Source: Brevibacterium casei CIP 102111 (GTDB lineage: Bacteria; Actinomycetota; Actinomycetes; Actinomycetales; Brevibacteriaceae). From it: a DNA stretch of 64,000 nt. The number at the start of each line of letters is the position of its first letter. The first letter of the stretch is position 1. Both the position numbers and the translations under genes were made by a program. Under the pieces are notes generated by a model. It was given only the letters and a program-made list of their open reading frames with translations, was not told the DNA's origin and did no database searches. Below, piece by piece: positions 57,075 through 63,892 of this stretch. The DNA lies in assembly GCF_900169275.1 (NCBI RefSeq), contig NZ_FXZC01000005.1, forward strand, positions 226,808-290,807, read 5' to 3'.

Positions 57075-58291
57075 GCGAACACGAAGACCCTGACAAGGAC
57101 GCCGACTCCGGCGATGAGCAGGGGCAACGTTCCTCCGAGAGCGGCTCGATGGGTTCGGATGATGGTGCGACGGACGCACCCCCTATCGGCTTCCGCATGC
57201 CCGTTGGCTTCTCCCAGTCGCTGCTTCCCACTGCCGACTTTGCGTCCCGCATCATCGCGCCATGGCAGAAGCAAATGCAGGAACGTGTGAGATCGATGCT
57301 TCCTGAGCCATCGACCTATGTCCGCGGCATCCTTGAACCGCTGAATCAACGCCTACAAGAGCAGATCACGTCGGCGCTTCCTGACATGGATGAGATTGCT
57401 CTCCAGGTGCTCGGTCCCTTCAACGAACGAGTCCACGAGCAGATGGCGTCTATCACGGCGAACTTGCCCTCGTTCTCGATCCCATCGACTGATCTCTCCG
57501 CGATCCGCGACCTTGCTGCGAGCCCTGGGATGGACGCGCTCATCCAGCAGATCACCGAACAGCATGCACGCATACTGGAGGACTTCCGGTCGTCCCTCGG
57601 CCCGCTCTTCGACACAGACGCGCTCCGAGGCATCAACCGCGCTCTCCTGCCTCCGAACCTGCGGGAGCATGCAGACGAGGTTCATGCCCACGATGTGCAC
57701 GAGTTCGTGGAGCAGGAAGGTATCCCTCTCTACCTCGTGCCTCGCGGACGTACGGCCTTACGGTTGCTTCGGGCGAAGGATCGGGCAGCCAGGAGGCGGG
57801 TGCTCGGTGACTGCTATGAATCGCTCATAGAGGACTGTGCATCAGTGCTGGAGAATGCCGACCAGGGAGCGATTGGCAGCGAGGTGAAGTTCGCGCTCGA
57901 CGGACTCGGTGCGATGCGCGCGGGACACCCTCACTCGGCACAAGCGATGTTCACCGTCACCCTGGACACCCTTATCTCTCGCTTCTACCCCAACAAGGAA
58001 GCACGTAGGTCCATCACGAATCGCAAGAAGGGTGCGAACGTGCCGGACACCATAGATGAGATGGGAGTTCGCGAGGCGTTCGTGTGGCTGCCGATCTGGA
58101 ATGCGCACGAGGAGTTCTGGAAGCACAAAGGCGACCAGGTGCCGCACTACTACTCGCGCCACGCAAGTGTCCACAGTGTCTCGTCGCGCCAGTTCAGCAA
58201 GCGCAACTGCGTACAAGTGCTCATGCTCGTAACCAGCCTTATCGGTTATGCGGGGCAGATCACTGCCGCGCGTCGCCATACCACCGCTTGA
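57071..58291 (+). CDS. Unrecognised protein with 26-residue repeats and an R-x4-H motif
   Basis: A 406-residue protein I cannot assign. Residues 1-40 are acidic and disordered. Residues 61-138 hold three copies of a 26-residue repeat starting at 61, 87 and 113 (IIAPWQKQMQERV, ILEPLNQRLQEQI, VLGPFNERVHEQM), likely amphipathic helices. The C-terminal part is helical and ends with YYSRHASVHSVSSRQFSKRN, where Arg363 and His368 form an R-x4-H motif as in HEPN domains. It is translationally coupled to the Ymh gene. A toxin or effector role in the restriction cassette is an inference. Confidence 0.7.
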   Translation: MSEHEDPDKDADSGDEQGQRSSESGSMGSDDGATDAPPIGFRMPVGFSQSLLPTADFASRIIAPWQKQMQERVRSMLPEPSTYVRGILEPLNQRLQEQITSALPDMDEIALQVLGPFNERVHEQMASITANLPSFSIPSTDLSAIRDLAASPGMDALIQQITEQHARILEDFRSSLGPLFDTDALRGINRALLPPNLREHADEVHAHDVHEFVEQEGIPLYLVPRGRTALRLLRAKDRAARRRVLGDCYESLIEDCASVLENADQGAIGSEVKFALDGLGAMRAGHPHSAQAMFTVTLDTLISRFYPNKEARRSITNRKKGANVPDTIDEMGVREAFVWLPIWNAHEEFWKHKGDQVPHYYSRHASVHSVSSRQFSKRNCVQVLMLVTSLIGYAGQITAARRHTTA

Positions 58292-58904
58292 TCGCCGCGC
58301 CTCCGTCCGAGTAGAGCACCTTGTTGCCATTGCGCAGCGCCTGCTCGAACAGTACGCGTGCCTCCCGGAGCGACTCCACCGTGTAGAAGTTCCGCACGTA
58401 GGACAGGTCCTTGCTCGTCCGCCTGTGCAGCCCTTGTTTGACCGGAAGGGCGTGAATCAGGTCGTTCCGCACCACCCGCGCCTCAGCCAGCAGCGACAGG
58501 AACTCATCTATCCCGTCGAGTGGAGGTCGGATGCCCTTCAAGCGGTTCTCCAGCGTGCCGAGAGGGTCGTTGTAGAGCGCCGCCGACTCGAACCGTCCGT
58601 GGATACGCAGCACGTCGAAGGCGATCCCGGCCAGTCCCGCGGCGGCGTAGGTCGCACGCCCGAGTTCGAGGAGGTACTCCTCGTGGTCTGGATGTCCTGG
58701 GTTGTGACTTTCGCCAGTAAATGGCGCTGTTCTGTCGATGCTCAATGGCGGCTTCCGCTCCCGGACGATGCGGGCGGAGCTGCGCTGGCGGACGTTCCGT
58801 GAGCCGATCCCCATACGACTACCGGGGTTGGCGACCCTCACCCCTGTCGACCCACCCGGATCGATACGTGCTGTGAGTCCCTCGGGCGCAGTTCCGATGC
58901 CCAC
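58260..58904 (-). CDS. HEPN-like hypothetical protein, 5' end probably replaced
   Basis: An open frame of 214 residues. From about residue 68 (HNPGHPDHEEYLLELGRATY) to the end it reads as a coherent helical protein with LLAEARVVRNDLIHALPV; Arg146 to His151 form an R-x4-H motif. The first 66 residues come from sequence resembling an insertion-sequence end (58703 onward) and from unrelated DNA, so the true start is probably lost or lies in the inserted DNA. It converges with the preceding gene, overlapping its 3' end by 32 bases. The function is unknown. Confidence 0.5.
   Translation of the reverse strand: MGIGTAPEGLTARIDPGGSTGVRVANPGSRMGIGSRNVRQRSSARIVRERKPPLSIDRTAPFTGESHNPGHPDHEEYLLELGRATYAAAGLAGIAFDVLRIHGRFESAALYNDPLGTLENRLKGIRPPLDGIDEFLSLLAEARVVRNDLIHALPVKQGLHRRTSKDLSYVRNFYTVESLREARVLFEQALRNGNKVLYSDGGAAIKRWYGDARQ
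58703..58750. repeat. Insertion-sequence-end-like repeat, copy C
   Basis: This resembles the repeats at 61212 and 62521: TGTGAC, then CAGTAAATGGCGCTGTTCTGTCG. It is less well conserved than the other two. It coincides with the point where the minus-strand HEPN-like protein stops making sense, so it may mark an old insertion or deletion junction. Confidence 0.4.
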
Positions 58905-59017
58905 TGCGCCGCTGACACTTTCGTGTCAGTAGGTCGAGGCGGAACGTTCCAGCTGTGCGGCTGGGGCTCGGTCGACCACCACCCCTCGATGGCGTGTCCG
59001 TGCGGCGTCGGGCTTGG

Positions 59018-59407
59018 CTACAGGTACCGGCAGACCTGGTCGGAGCTGCACGTGTCGGGCTCAACGTGCTCGGCCTGGTCGCGTAGCCCGGCGAGGGTGT
59101 CGCGCAGGTCGTGGAGCTGTCTGAGTTTCAGGTCAATGTCGGTCAGGCGTGCGTCGAGCAGGTCGCGTACGTGATCGCAGGGAGCTTGGCCGTGGTCGCG
59201 GATGTCGAGGACCTGCCGGATCTGGGCGAGGGAGAGTCCGGCGGCTTGGCCGCGGTGGATGAAGTCGATCCGGGTGAGGCTCTCGGTCGTGTAGTCGCGG
59301 TAGCCGCCGGGCGTGCGCTCGGCCGGGGGCAAGAGCCCCTGGTCTTCATAGAACCGCAGAGTCTTCGTGGTCGTGCCGGCCGCTTCAGCGAGCTCCCCGA
59401 TCCGCAT
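59018..59407 (-). CDS. merR: MerR-family mercury-type regulator
   Basis: A 129-residue MerR-family activator/repressor. The N-terminal winged helix begins MRIGELAEAAGTTTKTLRFY and a dimerisation helix follows (RQLHDLRDTLAGLRDQA). Three Cys residues (Cys77, Cys120, Cys126) are placed like the metal ligands of MerR-type mercury and related metal sensors. ATG 59407 is chosen at the conserved family start. It is divergent from merA across a MerR-type operator, so it very likely controls merA and itself. Confidence 0.88.
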   Translation of the reverse strand: MRIGELAEAAGTTTKTLRFYEDQGLLPPAERTPGGYRDYTTESLTRIDFIHRGQAAGLSLAQIRQVLDIRDHGQAPCDHVRDLLDARLTDIDLKLRQLHDLRDTLAGLRDQAEHVEPDTCSSDQVCRYL

Positions 59408-59438
59408 CCTCACCCCTCGTGTGTCACAGGTCTCACCC

Positions 59439-59470
59439 TTGACCTTCCCCTGTACTGGAAGCTTTAGTAT
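59439..59470 (+). promoter_or_regulatory. MerR-type promoter/operator of merA
   Basis: A -35 TTGACC (59439-59444) and a -10 TTAGTA or TAGTAT (59464-59470) are separated by a 19- to 20-bp spacer, longer than the usual 17. The spacer holds the dyad CTTCC/GGAAG around CTGTACT. This is the standard layout of promoters that a MerR protein activates by twisting the DNA. Confidence 0.85.
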
Positions 59471-59514
59471 CGCCGCATCAGGAGGATTTCTCAACAGTCC
59501 GGGGAGGGTTCGGG

Positions 59515-60939
59515 ATGCAGTCGAAGATTGATCTGGCCGTGATCGGGTCGGGTGGCGCGGCGTTCGCCGCAGCGATCCGCGCCACCACGCTGGGCAAGTC
59601 GGTGGTGATGGTCGAGCGCGGTACGTTCGGCGGCACCTGCGTGAACACCGGGTGCGTGCCGTCCAAGGCGCTGATAGCGGCCGCCGAGGCCCGCCACGTG
59701 GCCGCGGACGCGGGCTCCCGGTTCCCGGGGATCGCCGCCACCGCGGGCGCGGCCGACATGCCCGGGCTGGTGGGTGGCAAGCAGGACCTGGTCGAGGCGA
59801 TGCGGGGTGAGAAGTACTTCGACGTGGCCGAAGCCTACGGCTGGCCGGTCCGCCAGGGCCAGGCGGCCTTCGCCGGCACCCCGGATGCGCCTGTGCTGGA
59901 GGTCACCGCCGCTGAAGGCACCGTGGAAACCATCGAGTCCGCCCATTACCTGATCGCTACCGGCACCCGTCCCTGGGTCCCGCTCATCCAGGGGCTGGAC
60001 GGCGTCGAGTACCTGACCTCGACGTCGGCGATGGAACTGTCCGAGCGCCCCGACTCGCTGCTGGTGCTCGGCGGTGGCTACGTGGCGCTGGAGCTGGCCC
60101 AGATGTTCGCCCGGCTCGGCTCGAAGGTGACCCTGCTGGTGCGTTCTCGGCTGGCGTCGAAGGAGGAGCCGGAGGTTTCCAGATCATTGCAGGAAGTCTT
60201 CGCCGACGAGGGCATCCGGGTGGTCCGCCGCGCTGTTCCCTCCCGCGTTGCCCGCGATACCGTCACCGGGCAGGTCGTCGTCATGGCCGAGGTCTCGGGC
60301 GGCGAGCAGGAGTTCCGTGCCGACGAGATCCTCGTCGCGCTCGGACGCCGCCCGGTCACCGAGGGGCTCAACCTCGAGGCCGTGGGGGTGAAGACCGGCG
60401 AGGCCGGACAGATCGTGGTCACCGACCAGTTGCAGACCGCCAACCCCCGCGTCTGGGCGGGCGGGGATGTCACCGGGCACCCCGAGTTCGTCTATGTCGC
60501 GGCCCGGCACGGCACGATCGTCGCCGAGAACGCCTTCACCGACGCCAACACTTCGGTCGACTACACACGGATGCCTCGGGTGACGTTCACCGGTCCCGCC
60601 ATCGGCGCGGTCGGGATGACCGAGAAGGAGGTCATCGCGGCCGGGATCCGCTGCGACTGCCGCGTCCTGCCACTGGAGTACGTGCCCCGTGCGCTGGTGA
60701 ACCGGGACATGCGTGGGTTCATCAAGATGGTCGCCAACGCCGACACCGGCGAGATCCTCGGTCTCACCGCTGTCGCCAAGGACGCCGGCGAGCTCGCCGC
60801 CGCCGGCGTCCACATCCTCGGCAAGACCATCGCAGAAGTCGCCGACGCGTGGGCCCCATACCTGACCATGGCCGAAGGCATCCGCATCGTCGCCAAGGCC
60901 TTCACCACCGACGTCTCGAAGCTGTCCTGCTGCGCCTGA
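59515..60939 (+). CDS. merA: Mercuric reductase
   Basis: A 474-residue flavoprotein reducing Hg(II) to volatile Hg(0) with NADPH. FAD binding is at LAVIGSGGAAFAAAIRA. The redox pair is Cys42 and Cys47 in GGTCVNTGCVPSK, and the C-terminal Cys472-Cys473 pair (SCCA) shuttles mercury into the active site of the partner subunit. The N-terminal heavy-metal-binding (NmerA) domain is absent, as in many actinobacterial forms. merT/merP transport genes are not visible nearby. Confidence 0.96.
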   Translation: MQSKIDLAVIGSGGAAFAAAIRATTLGKSVVMVERGTFGGTCVNTGCVPSKALIAAAEARHVAADAGSRFPGIAATAGAADMPGLVGGKQDLVEAMRGEKYFDVAEAYGWPVRQGQAAFAGTPDAPVLEVTAAEGTVETIESAHYLIATGTRPWVPLIQGLDGVEYLTSTSAMELSERPDSLLVLGGGYVALELAQMFARLGSKVTLLVRSRLASKEEPEVSRSLQEVFADEGIRVVRRAVPSRVARDTVTGQVVVMAEVSGGEQEFRADEILVALGRRPVTEGLNLEAVGVKTGEAGQIVVTDQLQTANPRVWAGGDVTGHPEFVYVAARHGTIVAENAFTDANTSVDYTRMPRVTFTGPAIGAVGMTEKEVIAAGIRCDCRVLPLEYVPRALVNRDMRGFIKMVANADTGEILGLTAVAKDAGELAAAGVHILGKTIAEVADAWAPYLTMAEGIRIVAKAFTTDVSKLSCCA

Positions 60940-60961
60940 CCGCGCACTCACCCCAATAGAA

Positions 60962-61181
60962 TTGGACGCACTCAATGAGACGATCCTCACCACCGACCTG
61001 ACAGACCACCGACCTGGCAGACCGGCTCGTCCGGTCCGAGGAGACCGCCCTGCTGGTCCCGTTGCTGCGGCTGCGCGCCGCCGGTGACCCGATCACCATC
61101 GATCACCTCGCGACGGTCCCTCGACGGCACCCTTCCGAGGGTCCCGCATGGGGAACCCTCACCGGACACTACCGCAGCTGA
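60962..61181 (+). pseudogene. merB: Organomercurial lyase remnant (merB)
   Basis: A 5' piece of an alkylmercury lyase gene: LDALNETILTTDL in one frame, then DRLVRSEETALLVPLLRLRA and GDPITIDHLA in another. The frame changes because of a 16-bp tandem duplication (CACCGACCTGACAGAC then CACCGACCTGGCAGAC, 60991-61022). Beyond residue ~60 the homology is lost and a stop follows at 61179. Even with the duplication removed the protein would be truncated before its cysteines. It lies 22 nt after merA, where merB is normally found. Confidence 0.65.
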
Positions 61182-61211
61182 CCAGGGAGCGAGCTGGCTC
61201 GCCTGCTCGGG

Positions 61212-61259
61212 TGTGAGTCGCAGCGGTAAATGGCACGTTTCTCGCGGCGTTTAGTGGCC
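61212..61259. repeat. Insertion-sequence-end-like repeat, copy A
   Basis: TGTGAGTCGCAGCGGTAAAT is followed by TTCTCGCGGCG and TTTAGTGGC. The first 18 bases are identical to those at 62521. It directly borders the stop codon of the transposition-ATPase remnant on the minus strand, as a terminal repeat of that element would. Confidence 0.6.
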
Positions 61260-61480
61260 GATAAGGAGAGCCTGCCGAGCTGCCTCTGACAACCTCGGGT
61301 GTCAACTCGTTGAGGTCGTTCACGGTCTGCATGCGTTCGATCTGAGGGAGTAAACGGTCGACGAGTCGGAAGTTGCCTGCGGTGATCCGGACGATGGTCG
61401 GGATAGCACAATACTTCGCGGCCCAGCGTGACAATGTTCGCACTGGCACGCATGATTCGGCCGCGATCTGTGTCCAGTTG
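61251..61480 (-). pseudogene. C-terminal remnant of a TniB-like transposition ATPase
   Basis: The minus strand encodes ITAGNFRLVDRLLPQIERMQ and VNDLNELTPEVV, the end of AAA ATPases used by IS21-like or Tn7-like elements. A one-base insertion near 61287 shifts the frame, after which EAARQALLIGH and a stop complete the usual family ending. The N-terminal ATP-binding part is missing; the sequence joins an unrelated ArsR-type fragment at about 61478. It is the decayed end of a mobile element. Confidence 0.6.
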
Positions 61481-61530
61481 ACGCGCTCGAACGTGTCGAA
61501 CCATCTGGCGTGCCTGCGGGATTGCGAGTC
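61475..61530 (+). pseudogene. Fragment of an ArsR/CmtR-type repressor gene
   Basis: The plus strand reads QLTRSNVSNHLACLRDCESG, the recognition helix of ArsR-family metal sensors. The 16-residue core is identical to the intact CmtR protein at 63.2 kb, but the codons differ at several third positions. It is therefore a diverged homologue, not a recent copy. Only this piece of the gene remains. Confidence 0.6.
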
Positions 61531-61532
61531 GG

Positions 61533-61739
61533 GCAGCACCGGCGACGCGAGCGTTGGTCTTCTCCGGGGCGACCCGAAACTCCCTGGTTATACTGCCCCT
61601 CGCCCTGGCACTGCCCGACTCGCTGTCCCTGGTCGCGGTCGTCGTGGTCACGCAGACACTGGTCGAACTCGTCGGCATGGTCACCTACGTCCGACTCATT
61701 CCCCGGGTCGTCGCGCACCGCCCGACGCCGTCGCGTTGA
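61533..61739 (+). pseudogene. 3' fragment of an arsenite-efflux (ACR3-like) transporter gene
   Basis: The frame ends ALVFSGATRNSLVILPLALA, then VVVVTQTLVELVGMVTYVRLIPRVV and a stop. This looks like the last two transmembrane helices of ACR3/bile-acid-symporter-type arsenite exporters. The first eight helices are missing and the frame joins the ArsR-type fragment. It suggests that an ars operon was once present. The family match is by eye. Confidence 0.5.
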
Positions 61740-62520
61740 GCGCCCATCACGACGGGGGCTATTCGCCCGCAGTGTCACCGACTTGCGCGACCGGCACATC
61801 CCGGCAGCAACAATCTGGATGGCGATCGCAAGCGTGCACGATTATGCCGCGTTGAACCACACATCCACAATCTGCACAGGCCATTTCCATAAGTTCAGGC
61901 TATCGCAAGACTATTGGGACATCGAGCGGCATGCCCACTCCGTTGGGGGAACCCCGCCATGGGCCTTGCGTCCGATGGCGGCAGCGGTGCCGCCCCCGGG
62001 AAAGAGCGTCGAGCGATGCCATCAGCCACTTCGGGGCACGGGATCCCTCCCTGGCCAGGCGGACCAGGCCGCGCCCATCCGAGGCGCGCACGCGTACAGC
62101 GTGTAGGTGCGTTCGCCAAGGCTCGCCTCCGCCGCGACCACTTCATGGACGTCCGCCCCACCTCCCCTTCATCGGAGGCGGTGCCGGTCCAGAAGTACAC
62201 CCTGTACCGCGCGGACTCCAGTTCCGAGGTTTCGGCGCGTGGATTAACACCCATGGTTTGCATGCTAAGAGTATGGGGCGACCGGAAGCCCGAAGGTCAT
62301 GCGCTGTGACAGCATTCCTGGCGGGGTGGTCGTGATGGATGACCACTCGGCGACAGCATGGCCCGCCACATAGCTCAGCAGAAGTACCGCCATTTGCGAA
62401 TAACAGCTACACATCTCGATGAAGTGTCACAATAACTCTCGTCAGTATCGTCTGTGCAACGTAGAATAAGTAACGGGTTAAATGACAATTTCTGACGATC
62501 AGAGAGGTTCCCCAGGAGTG
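61740..62520. other. Mosaic non-coding stretch
   Basis: No gene could be supported; several open frames here have no recognisable protein character and no ribosome sites. The last part (about 62390-62500) is clearly AT-richer than the rest. The stretch ends at the repeat copy at 62521. Confidence 0.5.
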
Positions 62521-62595
62521 TGTGAGTCGCAGCGGTAAGTGGCGTGGTTCTCGCGTCGGTAATTGTCGGCTACGTCGTTTGCGCTTTAGTGGCGA
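62521..62595. repeat. Insertion-sequence-end-like repeat, copy B
   Basis: TGTGAGTCGCAGCGGTAAGT is followed by GTTCTCGCGTCGGTAATTG and GCTTTAGTGGCGAACC. It is in the same orientation as the copy at 61212, so the two are not the opposite ends of one element. The internal repetition of a GTAA/TTAGTGGC unit is typical of ends bound by several transposase molecules. Confidence 0.55.
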
Positions 62596-62630
62596 ACCAG
62601 TTACATCCGTGTGAGCGGGTGACGGGGCCC

Positions 62631-63224
62631 TCAGAGTCCGAATGCTCCGCCGCTGATCAGGATGAAGATACCGAGGCCGATGAGGACAATGGGGAACAGG
62701 ATGTGTTCCCAGCGTTCAAGGACTTCGGCGATCGGTGGGCGGGTGGCGACGAACTTGGCCAGCATTACCAGCACCGCGACCAGCGCGAGGAACACGATGC
62801 AGTAGGCCACCACCCCGGCCGGGCCCACGTTGAGGAAGACCGGGACGTAGACGCCGATGTTGTCTCCGCCGTTGGCGAACGTGACCCCGGCCACAGTCCA
62901 GACTGCGACGTTCTTGCCTTCGATCTCGGCGTCATCGTCATCGCCTCCGCACCAGGCCTGCCAGGCAGCCCACAGCCCCAGCCCCAGGGGGATGAGGCCG
63001 AAGTACGGGATGACCGCTGGAGGCAGGAATACTCCGGCCCCCAAGGAGACGAGCACGGCCGCACCCAGGATGCCCACGAACCCCAGGTACTGGCCGGCAA
63101 GAATTCGTGCGGTGGTTCCGCGCTGCCCGGCGCCGCGGGCGAAGAACAGGGAGAGCACGATGATGTCGTCAATATTCGTGGCGATGAACAGGCCGATCGC
63201 CTGTAGGGCCGAGGTCAGGATCAC
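62631..63224 (-). CDS. cadD: CadD-type cadmium resistance transporter
   Basis: A 197-residue membrane protein with about five to six transmembrane helices, of the CadD family that exports or sequesters cadmium. ATNIDDIIVLSLFFARG at the start and TFANGGDNIGVYVPVF in the middle are the paired acidic motifs of the family. GTG 63224 overlaps the cmtR stop (GTGA) and has a GGTGG site in front; the frame continues eight codons upstream inside cmtR. It is co-transcribed with cmtR. Confidence 0.88.
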   Translation of the reverse strand: MILTSALQAIGLFIATNIDDIIVLSLFFARGAGQRGTTARILAGQYLGFVGILGAAVLVSLGAGVFLPPAVIPYFGLIPLGLGLWAAWQAWCGGDDDDAEIEGKNVAVWTVAGVTFANGGDNIGVYVPVFLNVGPAGVVAYCIVFLALVAVLVMLAKFVATRPPIAEVLERWEHILFPIVLIGLGIFILISGGAFGL

Positions 63225-63580
63225 GTGCCCACCTTTGCTATACCGCATCCGGGAACCGAGCAGGCGGGATCAATGCACGGGGCGTTCTCGTCCACCGCGA
63301 GAGTGACGTCGACCAGTGCGGTGAGCGCCCGCGCCAGGTGCGGATCGGCGATCTTATAGCGCGTCTTGCGCCCCTCGGGCTCGGCGACCACGATGCCGCA
63401 GTCGCGCAAGCATGCCAAATGGTTGGATACGTTCGAGCGGGTCAGCTCCAGATCGCTGGCTAATTCTGCCGGGTAGGCCGGTCGATCTAGCAGCGTCAGG
63501 ATAAGTCGTGACCTGGTTGGGTCGGCCATCGCCCGGCCCAACCGGTTCATCACGTCTAAGCGAGAAGTAATAGTCAGCAC
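63221..63580 (-). CDS. cmtR: CmtR-type ArsR-family cadmium/lead sensor
   Basis: A 119-residue ArsR repressor close to M. tuberculosis CmtR. The winged helix contains LTRSNVSNHLACLRDCGIVV. Cys57, Cys61 and Cys102 align with the three Cd/Pb ligands known in CmtR, and the tail has two more (Cys107, Cys112). Metal binding should release the operator and allow cadD expression. The operator is probably in the AT-rich stretch 63570-63600, which has CACTTAGTGAAC-like dyad character. Confidence 0.92.
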   Translation of the reverse strand: MLTITSRLDVMNRLGRAMADPTRSRLILTLLDRPAYPAELASDLELTRSNVSNHLACLRDCGIVVAEPEGRKTRYKIADPHLARALTALVDVTLAVDENAPCIDPACSVPGCGIAKVGT

Positions 63581-63778
63581 TTAGTGAACTATACAGTGGT
63601 GGCTGAACCACCGTCAATCCTTGCCCACTTTCCGGTCGTCCCAGTTCCTTGGTAGTGGGACACCGAAGACGAGCAACCTCATCGATCGGGCCAGAACCTG
63701 ATTTTCCATCCCATAAGTAAGGCCCAGAACAACGTCCCATACATTCCGTACAGACACGAAGATTGGTACGCTGGGCGC

Positions 63779-63892
63779 ATGGAATTGGGGTACGCGCGGG
63801 TTTCGACGGTCAAACAAGACTTGGATCGACAGATCGATGCTCTGACCCAGACCGGAATCGCGGCCGAACAGATTGAATCGCCCCGGGGATAA
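63779..63892 (+). pseudogene. Serine resolvase, cut by an insertion sequence
   Basis: The N-terminus of a Tn3-type resolvase/invertase: MELGYARVSTVKQDLDRQID with the catalytic serine in RVST, then ALTQTGIAAEQI. At 63874 the frame runs into an IS3-like terminal repeat and stops after 37 codons. The rest of the gene is probably beyond the element, outside the window. About 130 bases upstream may hold the res site, but I could not outline it. Confidence 0.82.

Noticed and set aside
61799..62335. Several open frames of 100-130 codons in the mosaic stretch
   Set aside because: No ribosome sites, no protein-like conservation by eye, and they overlap each other on both strands.
61212..62595. Reading the two repeat copies as the two ends of one transposon
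   Set aside because: They are in direct, not inverted, orientation and the ATPase remnant touches only one of them.
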